Source: Lysobacter_I brunescens (GTDB lineage Bacteria > Pseudomonadota > Gammaproteobacteria > Xanthomonadales > Xanthomonadaceae). Taken from it: a stretch of DNA of 64,000 nt. The position numbers were made by a program, and so were the translations under genes. Location of the stretch: NCBI RefSeq assembly GCF_042677005.1, contig NZ_JBHTIF010000001.1, positions 186,001 to 250,000 of the forward strand. The letters are read 5' to 3'. Below the pieces are notes generated by a model that was given only the letters and a program-made list of their open reading frames with translations, did no database searches and was not told where the DNA came from. Of the stretch, positions 34,508-42,727 are shown one piece after another (the stretch's first letter is position 1; each line of letters opens with the position of its first letter).

Positions 34508-36688
34508 ATGCGATATCGATGGGACGACTTCAGTCTGGACCGCGAAGCGATGCTTCTTGTCCATGACGGGCGCCAGGTGGATGTGACCCGCAAGACGCTC
34601 GCCTGCATCCATCATCTGATCGAGAATCGCCATCGCGTCGTCGGCTACGACGAATTGATCCGCACGCTGTGGGGACACGACAACGTCACCAACCACCAGC
34701 TGTCCCAGGTCATCCTTTCTGCACGGCGCGCGATCGGCGACGACGGTCACACCCAGCGGCTGATCCGCACGGCGCCCGGTCTGGGCTATCGCTGGGTCGG
34801 CGCGATCAGCGAGGGTGACGCCCCTTCAGCGCAGTCGCCCGAGCCGGCAAACGGAGCGACCTCGAAGCTCGCGCAGAGGTCCATGGCATCAGGGGTCGGC
34901 GAGGGCCTGGCGCGCTCGACGACGGAGGCAGAAGCGTCGGGACCCCGGACATCGGAACCTCCGGCATCCGAATCCGCCTCCCCCGCTGCCCCTCCGCAGG
35001 ACGCATCGCCCGCAGGCGCCTTGGTCGCCGACACCCTGCCGATCCATGGCGGCAGGAAGCGCGCACCGCACTGGCTCGGCTGGATCGCCGTCTCGGCGGT
35101 CGGTCTTTCCGGAGCGGCCATGTACGGCACGATGCGCGGCGCGCCTGCGCAGTCGATGACATCGGCCACTGCAACGCCTGCAGGGGATGCCGTCGCCACG
35201 CTGGAAGCTGCACTGGATGCCGGTCGATACGAGGATGTCCGCGAAGGCCTGGCACGGTTGCCGCCGGAGATCGCGGACGGCCCGCAGGCCAAGCTGCTGG
35301 AAGTGCGGCTCGACATGTTGCGGGGCAGGACGGAACTCGCCCTGCAGAAGCTCGAACGACAGCAGGCACGCGCGGACGCCGCCGGGGATCCGCTGTGGCG
35401 TGCCAGGGTCCTGACGATGAAGAGCATGATCTTCGCCAAGGGCGAAGGCACCCCTGCGTCGATCACGGCCGCATCGAGCGAAGCCCTGGCGCTGCTGGCG
35501 TCCATGGGCGAAGCTGCCCCCGCCGAGGATGTCAGCGACGCAGTCTTCGGTCGCGGCGTGGGATTGATGCGCGAGGGACGATCGGACGAGGCCATGCGCG
35601 ATTTCGTCAGGGCCAAGGACATCCGCATCGCGATCGGCGACCTCGACGGCGCCGCGCAGGTGCACGGCAACCTGGCGCGCGCCTGGATGCGTGCCGGACG
35701 CATGCGCGAAGCGCTGGAAGAGTTGCAGGCCCTGCTGGCGTCGAACAGACGATCGAAGGATCCGGTCAACCAGATCTACACGCTCAACACGATCTCGCGC
35801 ATCCAGGTCGAACTGCTTCGCTGGGAGCAAGCGCTGTCCGCCAACGACGAAGCCTTGCGCCTGCTGCGACAGACGCCCGGGTCGGATCGCCGCCAGCGCG
35901 CCCTCGTGCTGCGCGCGTTCATCCTGAGCGAAACCGGACGCCTGCACGAGGCCGCCGCGCAACTGGAAGAAGCCGCGCAGCTGGAAGGCGGCGATGACGC
36001 CATCAGCGCCTCGATCGAGGCGATGCACCACCTCGCATCGGGCGCCCCCGCACGCGCGATGGCTCGGCTGGAACAGAGCTTCGACACGAAACCGTACACC
36101 TACGATTTCAATCCGATGCTGGAGGACGCCGAAGGCCCGCTGCTGCTCTGGGCCCTCGCTGCGCGGGACCTGGCGACGCAAGGCAAGCCGGTTCGGGATC
36201 TGCCCGTACAGCAGAAGGCGATGATCCAGAACGCGAGGACCGCGACCGGCCGCATCGCGCGCGGCCGATGGCTGTGGATGCAGGGCGACGCCCAAGCCGC
36301 CGAAGCGGACTTCAGGTGGGCCCTGCAGGAAACCCGGCGCATGGGCCAGACCTATCGGATGACGCTGGCGGCGGAAGCGCTGGTCGAGCTGTTGCTGCAG
36401 CGGGACGATGCGGATGGCGCCCGGATTGTGCTGGAGGATCTGCGCGCGCATCAGCCGAACCGTATCGACCGCGACTACCGCAGCAGCGTGATGAGTCTGC
36501 AGGTGGCGATCGCAGGCGGCGATCCAGCGCGGATACGGGCTGCGTATACGCAGGTACGGGCACTGGCAGGCGAGCGCGCGCTGCCCGGCGATGTCGCGCG
36601 ACGCTACGCCGATGCGACCAGGAAAAGCACGGCGGCCTTCTCCCGACCCATGGATCGAATGGTGACGGATCCGCCGCACTTGAAGTGA
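34508..36688 (+). CDS. CadC/ToxR-like winged-helix regulator with TM and TPR region
   Basis: The 726-residue protein starts at ATG 34508 (MRYRWDDFSLDREAMLLVHDG), preceded by ggaaga. GTG 34463 is a poorer choice. Residues 1-100 are an OmpR/PhoB-type winged helix (VDVTRKTLACIHHLIENRHRVVGYDELIRTLWG, ending in GLGYRWVG). A Ser/Pro/Ala-rich linker leads to one membrane helix (about 196-218, WLGWIAVSAVGLSGAAMY). The rest is TPR-like helices (about 235-700), predicted to be periplasmic. The domain order is that of membrane-bound one-component regulators that sense envelope signals. It lies between two secreted-protein promoter regions that hold phased repeats. Its stop overlaps a GTGAACCTGA element. 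Confidence 0.86.
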   Translation: MRYRWDDFSLDREAMLLVHDGRQVDVTRKTLACIHHLIENRHRVVGYDELIRTLWGHDNVTNHQLSQVILSARRAIGDDGHTQRLIRTAPGLGYRWVGAISEGDAPSAQSPEPANGATSKLAQRSMASGVGEGLARSTTEAEASGPRTSEPPASESASPAAPPQDASPAGALVADTLPIHGGRKRAPHWLGWIAVSAVGLSGAAMYGTMRGAPAQSMTSATATPAGDAVATLEAALDAGRYEDVREGLARLPPEIADGPQAKLLEVRLDMLRGRTELALQKLERQQARADAAGDPLWRARVLTMKSMIFAKGEGTPASITAASSEALALLASMGEAAPAEDVSDAVFGRGVGLMREGRSDEAMRDFVRAKDIRIAIGDLDGAAQVHGNLARAWMRAGRMREALEELQALLASNRRSKDPVNQIYTLNTISRIQVELLRWEQALSANDEALRLLRQTPGSDRRQRALVLRAFILSETGRLHEAAAQLEEAAQLEGGDDAISASIEAMHHLASGAPARAMARLEQSFDTKPYTYDFNPMLEDAEGPLLLWALAARDLATQGKPVRDLPVQQKAMIQNARTATGRIARGRWLWMQGDAQAAEADFRWALQETRRMGQTYRMTLAAEALVELLLQRDDADGARIVLEDLRAHQPNRIDRDYRSSVMSLQVAIAGGDPARIRAAYTQVRALAGERALPGDVARRYADATRKSTAAFSRPMDRMVTDPPHLK

Positions 36689-36695
36689 ACCTGAC
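36682..36695. repeat. GTGAACCTGA element, copy 2 (half)
   Basis: GAAGTGAACCTGAC is identical to the right arm of the 28599-28637 element plus one base. Here the TGA inside it serves as the stop codon of the regulator gene. No left arm was found, so this is a half element or a remnant. Confidence 0.5.
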
Positions 36696-36732
36696 CTCGT
36701 CTGCGCAGATCGCAGCTGCAGGAATCGGCAGT

Positions 36733-36762
36733 AAAAAGACCGCGCCGGAACCCGGCGCGGTC
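36733..36762 (-). terminator. Terminator of the pore-former-like gene
   Basis: The stem gaccgcgccgg / ccggcgcggtc (11 bases, 3-base loop) is followed on the minus strand by TTTTT (36733-36737). It lies 30 bases past the stop of the leftward gene that ends at 36792. Confidence 0.8.
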
Positions 36763-36791
36763 GGTGATCCACCTTCGAGCGATGTACTGCG

Positions 36792-38582
36792 TCAGAGCGG
36801 CGTCAGGGTGCAGGCACTGTTGTCGCTGAACCGCTTGCCGACGACCTGCACACCGTTGATGATCGAAGTGCGGTCGTTCAGCGTGAGGACGTACGCCGAT
36901 TTGCTGGCCAGATCCTTGAAGTGACTGGTCGCGGCATAGTTGGTGTACTCCTGGCCGTTCCAGTTGGGATAGGTGCGCACCCGCATCGTGCCCTGAACCT
37001 GCGGCTTCACTGTCCAGGTATCGTAGCGCTGCTTCCAGCGCTCCACTGGTGTCAGCTCAGCGTAGCAACCGGCCGGAATGCGGTAGGAGCCGTGATTGAA
37101 ATTGGTGGTGAAGGACGTCGATTTCTCGCCACTCTTGGTCGCCGAGGCGCCGAAGGTGACCGCGTAGTTCCAGCCGAACGAGTCGGAGATCGTGAACTGC
37201 GCGCCGATGGTGACCTCGCTGGACACCGTATAGGCCCAGGACGAGGCCTTGGTGGTGGTGATGCTCCACTGCGTTCCCGAAGGCAGGGTCATCGCGGCCG
37301 ACTGCGACGTGGTGGGGATGCGGACCTTGTTGAGGCCGACGACCTGGCTCCATGCGGTGTAGGTGTCGTTCTGCGCACGCGTACCGAAGGCATTGGTGCG
37401 AATATCGACGCAGGCGCCGCTGCGACTGCAATAGTCGACCGAGGACGTCTGGAAGCCATTGCCCGAGCTGATGTTCATGTTGTTGATGTACACCACGTCG
37501 GCACGCGTGGTGCTGGTGCTCGGGATACCGAGGGCCGCCTTGGCTGCGGCGAGGTTCTCTCCCGAGGTGTCCCACGGCTTCAGCGCCGTGAAATCGCTCA
37601 GCGCGAACTTGCGCCAGGCGGCGGTCTTGGTCGTCAACGTCGAATTGGTGACGACCCTGGCGGAAACGTTGCGGACCACGGGATCGGCACTCGTCGTCGG
37701 CGCCACGCCGTCATCGTTCATTGACAGGGTGAACTTGCGGGCGTTGCTGAGGCAGCGACCAGCAACCGCGAACGCGGAGCGCACATCGCCCACCGGGAAA
37801 CCGAGGTCGGCCGCCGCCTCCGCTGCGCCACAGGTCGTGGCCGCCATGCTGCTGTTCTCCACCTGGTACAGGTTGCGCGCATGCGAGAACAGCATGGCGA
37901 TCTTCCTGCGATCCCAGCCGCGTGTGGCCAGTCGCTGGGCGACCGGGCGAAGATAGCCACCGGGGCCCATGCCGTCATTCGCATCGAAGGATTCCCAGCG
38001 ATCGAGGATCGCCGAGGTATTGGCGTCGACGACGAGCGTCGGACGCGAGGCACGCCTGTGCAGGGTCGCCGGGACATCGAGCGACACGACGTAGACCAGA
38101 CGCCCCTTGCCGGCCGCATCGCGCCAGATGTACAGATGCGCGGTGTTCCTGGCATCCGGCGCCAGGCCGATGCCGGACAGTTTCAGCTTGCGTCGTGCGG
38201 CGTCCAGCGCGCCGGTCATGTCGACCGCAGGCATGATGCTCGCCACATCGAATTCCAGGCCCTTCACGAAACTGCCGCTGGCGCGCTTGATGCGGCCGTC
38301 ATGAGCGCCGTTCTCGATTTCGGCAACGAAAGAACCACCGAACACCGGAACGCCCAGATGGTACTGCTCGAAACGGGCCAGGGCACCGTCGCCGACCATC
38401 TGCGCATACGCCATCTGCAGGTCGCTGGATCGGGTGCCGGTGAGCTGATAGGCATTGACCGATCCGGCCTTGGACTTGGCCGAAGCCTGACGTGCGAGGT
38501 CGACGGTCTGCGCGGCATGGACGACGCCGGCCTGGGCCGCGAGTACGGCGAGCAGACTGGCATGGAGCATCTTGCGATTCAT
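36792..38582 (-). CDS. Secreted FTP/PepSY-propeptide protein with aerolysin-like C-terminus
   Basis: The 596-residue product starts at ATG 38582 (MNRKMLHASLLAVLAAQAGV) after a good ribosome binding site (ctggaga). A signal peptide (1-23) is followed by a thermolysin-type propeptide: an FTP part at about 45-95 (ARFEQYHLGVPVFGGSFVAE) and a PepSY-like part at about 145-195 (HLYIWRDAAGKGRLVYVVSL). No HExxH zinc motif is present, so the usual protease core is missing. The end (about 430-530) has the alternating Ser/Thr and aromatic pattern of beta-pore-forming toxins (SEVTIGAQFTISDSFGWNYA; STSFTTNF; SYRIPAGCYAEL), which recalls aerolysin-like proteins. The pore-forming call is inference from pattern. 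Confidence 0.65.
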   Translation of the reverse strand: MNRKMLHASLLAVLAAQAGVVHAAQTVDLARQASAKSKAGSVNAYQLTGTRSSDLQMAYAQMVGDGALARFEQYHLGVPVFGGSFVAEIENGAHDGRIKRASGSFVKGLEFDVASIMPAVDMTGALDAARRKLKLSGIGLAPDARNTAHLYIWRDAAGKGRLVYVVSLDVPATLHRRASRPTLVVDANTSAILDRWESFDANDGMGPGGYLRPVAQRLATRGWDRRKIAMLFSHARNLYQVENSSMAATTCGAAEAAADLGFPVGDVRSAFAVAGRCLSNARKFTLSMNDDGVAPTTSADPVVRNVSARVVTNSTLTTKTAAWRKFALSDFTALKPWDTSGENLAAAKAALGIPSTSTTRADVVYINNMNISSGNGFQTSSVDYCSRSGACVDIRTNAFGTRAQNDTYTAWSQVVGLNKVRIPTTSQSAAMTLPSGTQWSITTTKASSWAYTVSSEVTIGAQFTISDSFGWNYAVTFGASATKSGEKSTSFTTNFNHGSYRIPAGCYAELTPVERWKQRYDTWTVKPQVQGTMRVRTYPNWNGQEYTNYAATSHFKDLASKSAYVLTLNDRTSIINGVQVVGKRFSDNSACTLTPL

Positions 38583-39213
38583 GAAACTCTCCAGAAGAGG
38601 ATGTGAACGTGCGTCCGCCGTGCGGCACCTTGCATGTGCCCGGGCTGGACCGTGCCTGGTCGAGTGAGGCCTGTTCGAAATCGGCACTCTCGTGGAGCGC
38701 ATGCCGAATCACCCCGGTCTTCACTTCACCCGGCGCTGCATGTGTCGGCAGGACCGGGCTGCATGGACGTTGGAGGCTTCGCACGGATGACGCATGCCAG
38801 AACCGTCACGATCGCATCATGGTTCCGTCAGGACGCGACTACCTCGTGCACGACAGGTCCAGCACGACGCGCGAAAGCGCCCTTCCCCGCTTCATGGCCC
38901 CGTCTTGCGGAACGTCGTCCCAGCCCGCGCCTGCCGAGGATCGACGTGCCGGCTGGGAGTTCGCGGCGCAACATCCGGGCACGCGAGCGCCCGGAGGTTC
39001 ACGACGACCCACTCGGAACGTGAACGCATCCGCATGATCGACATGACAGGCGGGCGCTTGATCATTTCGTGATCCGGACATGATCGATTCCGCATGACCG
39101 CGATTCAGGCGTGATGGAATGCTTGTGCCGCGCCCCGGTGCGCGTGCCCTGGACAGGGCATGGAAACGCCAACGGAAGCGCATTTCCATCCAATACGAAC
39201 AAGGAAGACGCCC
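38583..39213. promoter_or_regulatory. Divergent control region of pore-former-like and metzincin genes
   Basis: This 631-base region is the longest gene-free stretch in the window. Several short frames cross it, but none has a signal, a domain or credible codon use. Near the protease gene it carries TGATC repeats (39059-39085, listed separately), and it is less GC-rich than the coding parts around 39030-39120. The long length fits a complex control region; no -35/-10 pair could be fixed. Confidence 0.5.
39059..39085. promoter_or_regulatory. Three phased TGATC direct repeats
   Basis: TTGATC, GTGATC and ATGATC place their TGATC cores at 39059, 39070 and 39081, exactly 11 bases apart. Further TGAT or TGAC units lie at 39035, 39044, 39095 and 39112. 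The middle unit (CGTGATC) is identical to the reverse complement of units in the array at 34279-34320. This links the two divergent promoter regions to one regulator of the OmpR/PhoB type. Confidence 0.6.
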
Positions 39214-40692
39214 ATGTCACGCATTCTCGCTTTGACCGTTCCATCGGCCGCACTGCTTCTCGCAGCCGTCTCGATCGATGCCTTCGGCGGTCCGCCGCAA
39301 CGCAGCGGCAAAACCGGATCCGCCGGCGCGCCCCTCCAGGGCCGCCTCGAAATGGTCTGGGGCGATGCCAGGCCCGGCAGCCGGGCGCCGCACATCCTGG
39401 AAGTGAACCTGGTCGATGATGCCGGTCGCCGCACCCCACTGGACACCGCAGCGGCGGCCAGGGCGGCGGGCGACCTGTATGGACTCTACGGCCGCCGCGT
39501 GGCCGTCAGCTTCGGCCTGCAGAAGCGTGCCGGCACCATGCCCTCGCGCGCGCAGCCCGACGCCATCGTGCCGATCGACGGTTTGACCGCCAGCCTCCGC
39601 GACGCGCGCGCCGGCCTGGCATCGCCGACCAGCGTCTCCACCCGGGCGATCACCGGCACGACGGTCTGGGCGACCCTGATGTGCAAGTTCAAGGACATCA
39701 CCACCGAACAGAAGGCCAGGTCGTTCTTCCAGGGACAGTACGGCAACACCGCCGGCCAGCTCGACCACTACTGGCGCGAGGTGTCCTACAACAAGATCAA
39801 CCTCACCGGAAGCGCAGCGTACGGCTGGTTCACCCTGCCGCAGAACCGCGCCTACTACGTGACCACGGGCACGGACGGCAAGCCGAAGGCCGATCTGGGC
39901 AAGCTGTTCACCGACTGCACCAATGCCGCCAACGCCAGCGTCAACTTCGCCGCGAACGGCGGGCTGCAGGGCATCAACATGATGTTCAACGGCGACCTGG
40001 ACGGCTACGCATGGGGTGGTGGCCGCTGCGCCACGCTGGACGGCATCAACAAGTGCTGGAGCACGACGTGGAACCCGCCTTGGTCGTTCAACAACCTCGC
40101 GCCGCTCTCGCACGAAATGGGCCACGCCTACGGCCTGCCGCACGCCAACAATTCCGATGGCGACGCCGACACCTACGACAATCCGTGGGACGTGATGAGC
40201 GACGCGTGGAACAACGCGGTCAGCAATGCCACCTACGGCAGCCTGCCCAAGCACATCAACATCTACTCGCGCGATCGTCTGGGCTGGGTCGATGCTGCGC
40301 GCCTGCGCACGGTCACCCATGGCAGCGCCGCGACCACCTACACGCTCGAGCGCGCCAGCCTGGCGGGTTCGGCGTACGCGCAGATGATCAAGCTGGTGGT
40401 CCCGGGCAGCACCACGCGCTACTACACGATCGAAACCCGCAAGCGGACCGGCACGTACGAAGCCAACCTGGCCGGCGACGCCGTGATCATCCATTCAGTG
40501 GACACCGCTCGCAGCCAGCCCGCGTGGAGCGTCGACGCCAGCAGCCCGCCCGCCACGGTCTCCAACAACGAGGGCAGCATGTTCAAGGTCGGCGAAATCT
40601 GGACGACGCCCGAACCCCTCGGCAGCCGTTTCAGGGTCGAAGTCGTCTCTGCCACCACGGAAGGCTTCCGCGTGAAGGTGTCGAGCCTGTAA
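39214..40692 (+). CDS. Secreted metzincin-type zinc metalloprotease (copy 1)
   Basis: The 492-residue product starts at ATG 39214 (MSRILALTVPSAALLLAAVSIDAFGG) with aaggaag upstream. After the signal peptide comes a propeptide (about 28-145) and then the catalytic domain. The zinc motif is H300-E301-xx-H304-xxxxx-H310 (HEMGHAYGLPH), and a Met-turn lies at M328 (WDVMSD), so it is a metzincin. The long segment INMMFNGDLDGYAWGGGRC and CWSTTWNPPWSFNN, with Cys residues, are specific to this branch. A beta-rich C-terminal domain follows. The closest known group is M6/immune-inhibitor-like, but the exact family is uncertain. A clear paralogue lies at 44484-46085. Confidence 0.85.
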   Translation: MSRILALTVPSAALLLAAVSIDAFGGPPQRSGKTGSAGAPLQGRLEMVWGDARPGSRAPHILEVNLVDDAGRRTPLDTAAAARAAGDLYGLYGRRVAVSFGLQKRAGTMPSRAQPDAIVPIDGLTASLRDARAGLASPTSVSTRAITGTTVWATLMCKFKDITTEQKARSFFQGQYGNTAGQLDHYWREVSYNKINLTGSAAYGWFTLPQNRAYYVTTGTDGKPKADLGKLFTDCTNAANASVNFAANGGLQGINMMFNGDLDGYAWGGGRCATLDGINKCWSTTWNPPWSFNNLAPLSHEMGHAYGLPHANNSDGDADTYDNPWDVMSDAWNNAVSNATYGSLPKHINIYSRDRLGWVDAARLRTVTHGSAATTYTLERASLAGSAYAQMIKLVVPGSTTRYYTIETRKRTGTYEANLAGDAVIIHSVDTARSQPAWSVDASSPPATVSNNEGSMFKVGEIWTTPEPLGSRFRVEVVSATTEGFRVKVSSL

Positions 40693-40803
40693 TCGATCGG
40701 CACTGCGACAAACGCCCGGGATGACCGGGCAAGGACGGCGGCGACGCGGGCTGACGCGCTCGTCGCCGTGCCTGTTGATCGATGCATCTGATAGCAGGAC
40801 TGC

Positions 40804-41526
40804 CTAGAGCGCGTCACCATCCCGCCCCGGACATCCCCAGTTGAGGATCGGGGTGCCGGCGGGGAGCACGCGGCGGAACATCTCGACGCGCGAGGGCTTG
40901 GGGTTCACGACGACGGGCCTGCGCGCGGCGTGGAGCAGCGGCAAGTCGGCGCTGCTGTCGGTGTAGGCGGCTTCGACCGGGCCGCCGAAGCCGGCGTCGG
41001 CGATCATCCGCATCTTCATGCGGTAGTGGCAGTGACGCACGGCGACGATCGAACCGTACTTCGGCCCGACCTGGGTGCCGATCACCGGCAGGTCGCCATG
41101 CCCGGCGAAGGCGAGGATGGCGCGGGCCAGTTCGGGCGGCGCGCCGGTGGCGACGATCACCCGGTCGCCGGCTTCGCGGTGCCTGCGCAGCACGTCGAGG
41201 GCCACCGGCAGCAGGCGGGGCTTGATCGCATCCGCATGCGCCGCGACGTAGCGCGCGGTCATCGCATCGAACTCGGCGACCTTGCGCATGCCCAGCGTGC
41301 CGACCCAGACGAAACCGGAGATGCCGCGGCGCCGCGTGGGCAGGAAGGCGATCATCGGGCCGAACACCGGCGCGATCAGCAAAGCCAGCGCGCGGCGCCA
41401 CCAGGCGCGTTCGATCAGCCACTTGAACAGGTGGCTGCCGGAATCGCCGTCGTACAGGGTGTGGTCGAAATCGAACACCACCAGCGGCGCGTCGGCCGCG
41501 GGCGTCGGGTACTGCGCCTGGCTCAT
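40804..41526 (-). CDS. HAD-superfamily phosphatase (HAD-IB type)
   Basis: The 240-residue protein has the HAD motifs. D19 and D21 lie in VVFDFDHTLYDGDSG, and motif II is VIVATGAPPELARAIL. A lysine-bearing segment (GPKYGSIVAVRHC) and the acidic motif YTDSSADLPLLHAA follow. A hydrophobic stretch (WWRRALALLIAPVFGPMIAFL) sits in the cap, as in HAD-IB phosphoserine phosphatase relatives. Its start overlaps the trpC stop (ATGA), so it is cotranscribed with the trp genes. Dephosphorylation of a small metabolite is likely; the substrate is unknown. Confidence 0.85.
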   Translation of the reverse strand: MSQAQYPTPAADAPLVVFDFDHTLYDGDSGSHLFKWLIERAWWRRALALLIAPVFGPMIAFLPTRRRGISGFVWVGTLGMRKVAEFDAMTARYVAAHADAIKPRLLPVALDVLRRHREAGDRVIVATGAPPELARAILAFAGHGDLPVIGTQVGPKYGSIVAVRHCHYRMKMRMIADAGFGGPVEAAYTDSSADLPLLHAARRPVVVNPKPSRVEMFRRVLPAGTPILNWGCPGRDGDAL

Positions 41527-42359
41527 GACGGGAAGAACAGCCGCTGCAGGGCCGCGCCCGGATCGGGATCGCGCATGAAGGATTCGCCGACCAGGAACAG
41601 GTCGATGCCGGCATCGCGCATGCGCTGCACGTCGTCGCGGGTGGCGATGCCGCTCTCGGTGACCAGCGGTCGACCGGAAGGCATCGCATCCTTCAGCGCC
41701 AGCGTGGTGTCGAGCGACACCTCGAAGGTACGCAGGTTGCGGTTGTTGACGCCGATCAGCGCCTCGCGTCCGTCGATGGCCGGCAGGCGCAGCGCACGCT
41801 GCAGTTCGTCGCCGTCGTGCACTTCGACCAGCACGTCCAGGCCGAGCGCCATCGCTTCGCGGTACAACGAAAGGAGCTGGTCGTCGTCCAGCGCGGACAC
41901 GATCAGCAGGATGCAGTCGGCGCCGAGCGCGCGCGCTTCGACGACCTGGTAGGCGTCGACGGTGAAATCCTTGCGCAGCACGGGCAGCGCGCAGGCGTCG
42001 CGCGCGTCCTGCAGGTAGGCGTCGGCACCCTGGAAGAAATCGACGTCGGTCAGTACCGACAGGCAGGCCGCGCCTGCGGCCTCGTAACTGCGCGCGATCG
42101 CGGCCGGATCGAAATCGGCGCGGATCACGCCCTTCGAAGGGCTGGCCTTCTTCACTTCGGAGATCACGCCCGGCAGGCCGGCGGCGCGCTTCGCCTGCAA
42201 TGCGGCGATGAAGCCGCGCACCGGCGATGCGGCGGCGGCGCGCTCGCGCAGCTCGGCCAGCGAGACGCGTGCGACGCGCTCGGCGATCTCCTCGTGCTTG
42301 CGGTCGACAATGCGCTGCAGGATGTCGGCGCGGGCGGAATGGGATGTCGCTGTGCTCAT
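41523..42359 (-). CDS. trpC: Indole-3-glycerol-phosphate synthase
   Basis: TrpC closes the ring of CdRP to indole-3-glycerol phosphate in tryptophan synthesis. The 278 residues are a single TIM barrel, not fused to TrpF. The landmarks are ILQRIVDRKHEEIAER, PGVISEVKKASPSKGVIRADFDP, LSVLTDVDFFQG, VLRKDFTVDAYQVVEARALGADCILL, LIGVNNRNLRTFEV and VTESGIATRDDVQRM, which contain the catalytic Lys and Glu residues. It is coupled by ATGA to both neighbours, the ABM protein upstream and the HAD phosphatase downstream. Confidence 0.96.
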   Translation of the reverse strand: MSTATSHSARADILQRIVDRKHEEIAERVARVSLAELRERAAAASPVRGFIAALQAKRAAGLPGVISEVKKASPSKGVIRADFDPAAIARSYEAAGAACLSVLTDVDFFQGADAYLQDARDACALPVLRKDFTVDAYQVVEARALGADCILLIVSALDDDQLLSLYREAMALGLDVLVEVHDGDELQRALRLPAIDGREALIGVNNRNLRTFEVSLDTTLALKDAMPSGRPLVTESGIATRDDVQRMRDAGIDLFLVGESFMRDPDPGAALQRLFFPS

Positions 42360-42703
42360 GGCGATTTCAGTAACCAGTCGTAGGCGCGTTCGACTTTGGC
42401 GACGCGCGTGATGTAGCGGGTGTACCAGTCGCGTCGGCCACGCGCACGGATCGCGGCGTGTTCGACGTGGTGCTTCCAGGCCAGGATGTCGTTCTCGCTG
42501 CGCCAGTAGCTGACGGTGATGCCGACGCCGTCGGCGCCGCGCACCGATTCGACGCCGAGATGGCCCGGCTGCTGCGCGGCGAGCGCGACCATGGCCTCGG
42601 CGGCTTCGGCGTAGCCTTCGGGGTCGGCGCCGCTGCGCTGCGAGGTGAAGATCACCGCGTAGTACGGCGGCTCGGGCGTGCGGGCGAAACCTTCGGCGCT
42701 CAT
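42356..42703 (-). CDS. Antibiotic biosynthesis monooxygenase-fold (ABM) protein
   Basis: The 115-residue protein is a single ABM ferredoxin-like domain. The segments YYAVIFTSQRSGADPEGYAEAAE, QQPGHLGVESVRGADGVGITVSYW and DILAWKHHVEHAAIRARGRRDWY fit small heme-free monooxygenase or heme-related dimers. Xanthomonads carry a very similar small gene between trpD and trpC, so it is probably a stable part of their operon. Its stop overlaps the trpC start. It may act on an indole or aromatic side product; the sequence does not show this. Confidence 0.85.
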   Translation of the reverse strand: MSAEGFARTPEPPYYAVIFTSQRSGADPEGYAEAAEAMVALAAQQPGHLGVESVRGADGVGITVSYWRSENDILAWKHHVEHAAIRARGRRDWYTRYITRVAKVERAYDWLLKSP

Positions 42704-42727
42704 GGAAGCAGGCTCATGACGTCAGGC

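Noticed and set aside
38603..39037. Small plus-strand frames in the long intergenic region
   Set aside because: No signal, domain or consistent codon use was seen, and several frames overlap in both directions.
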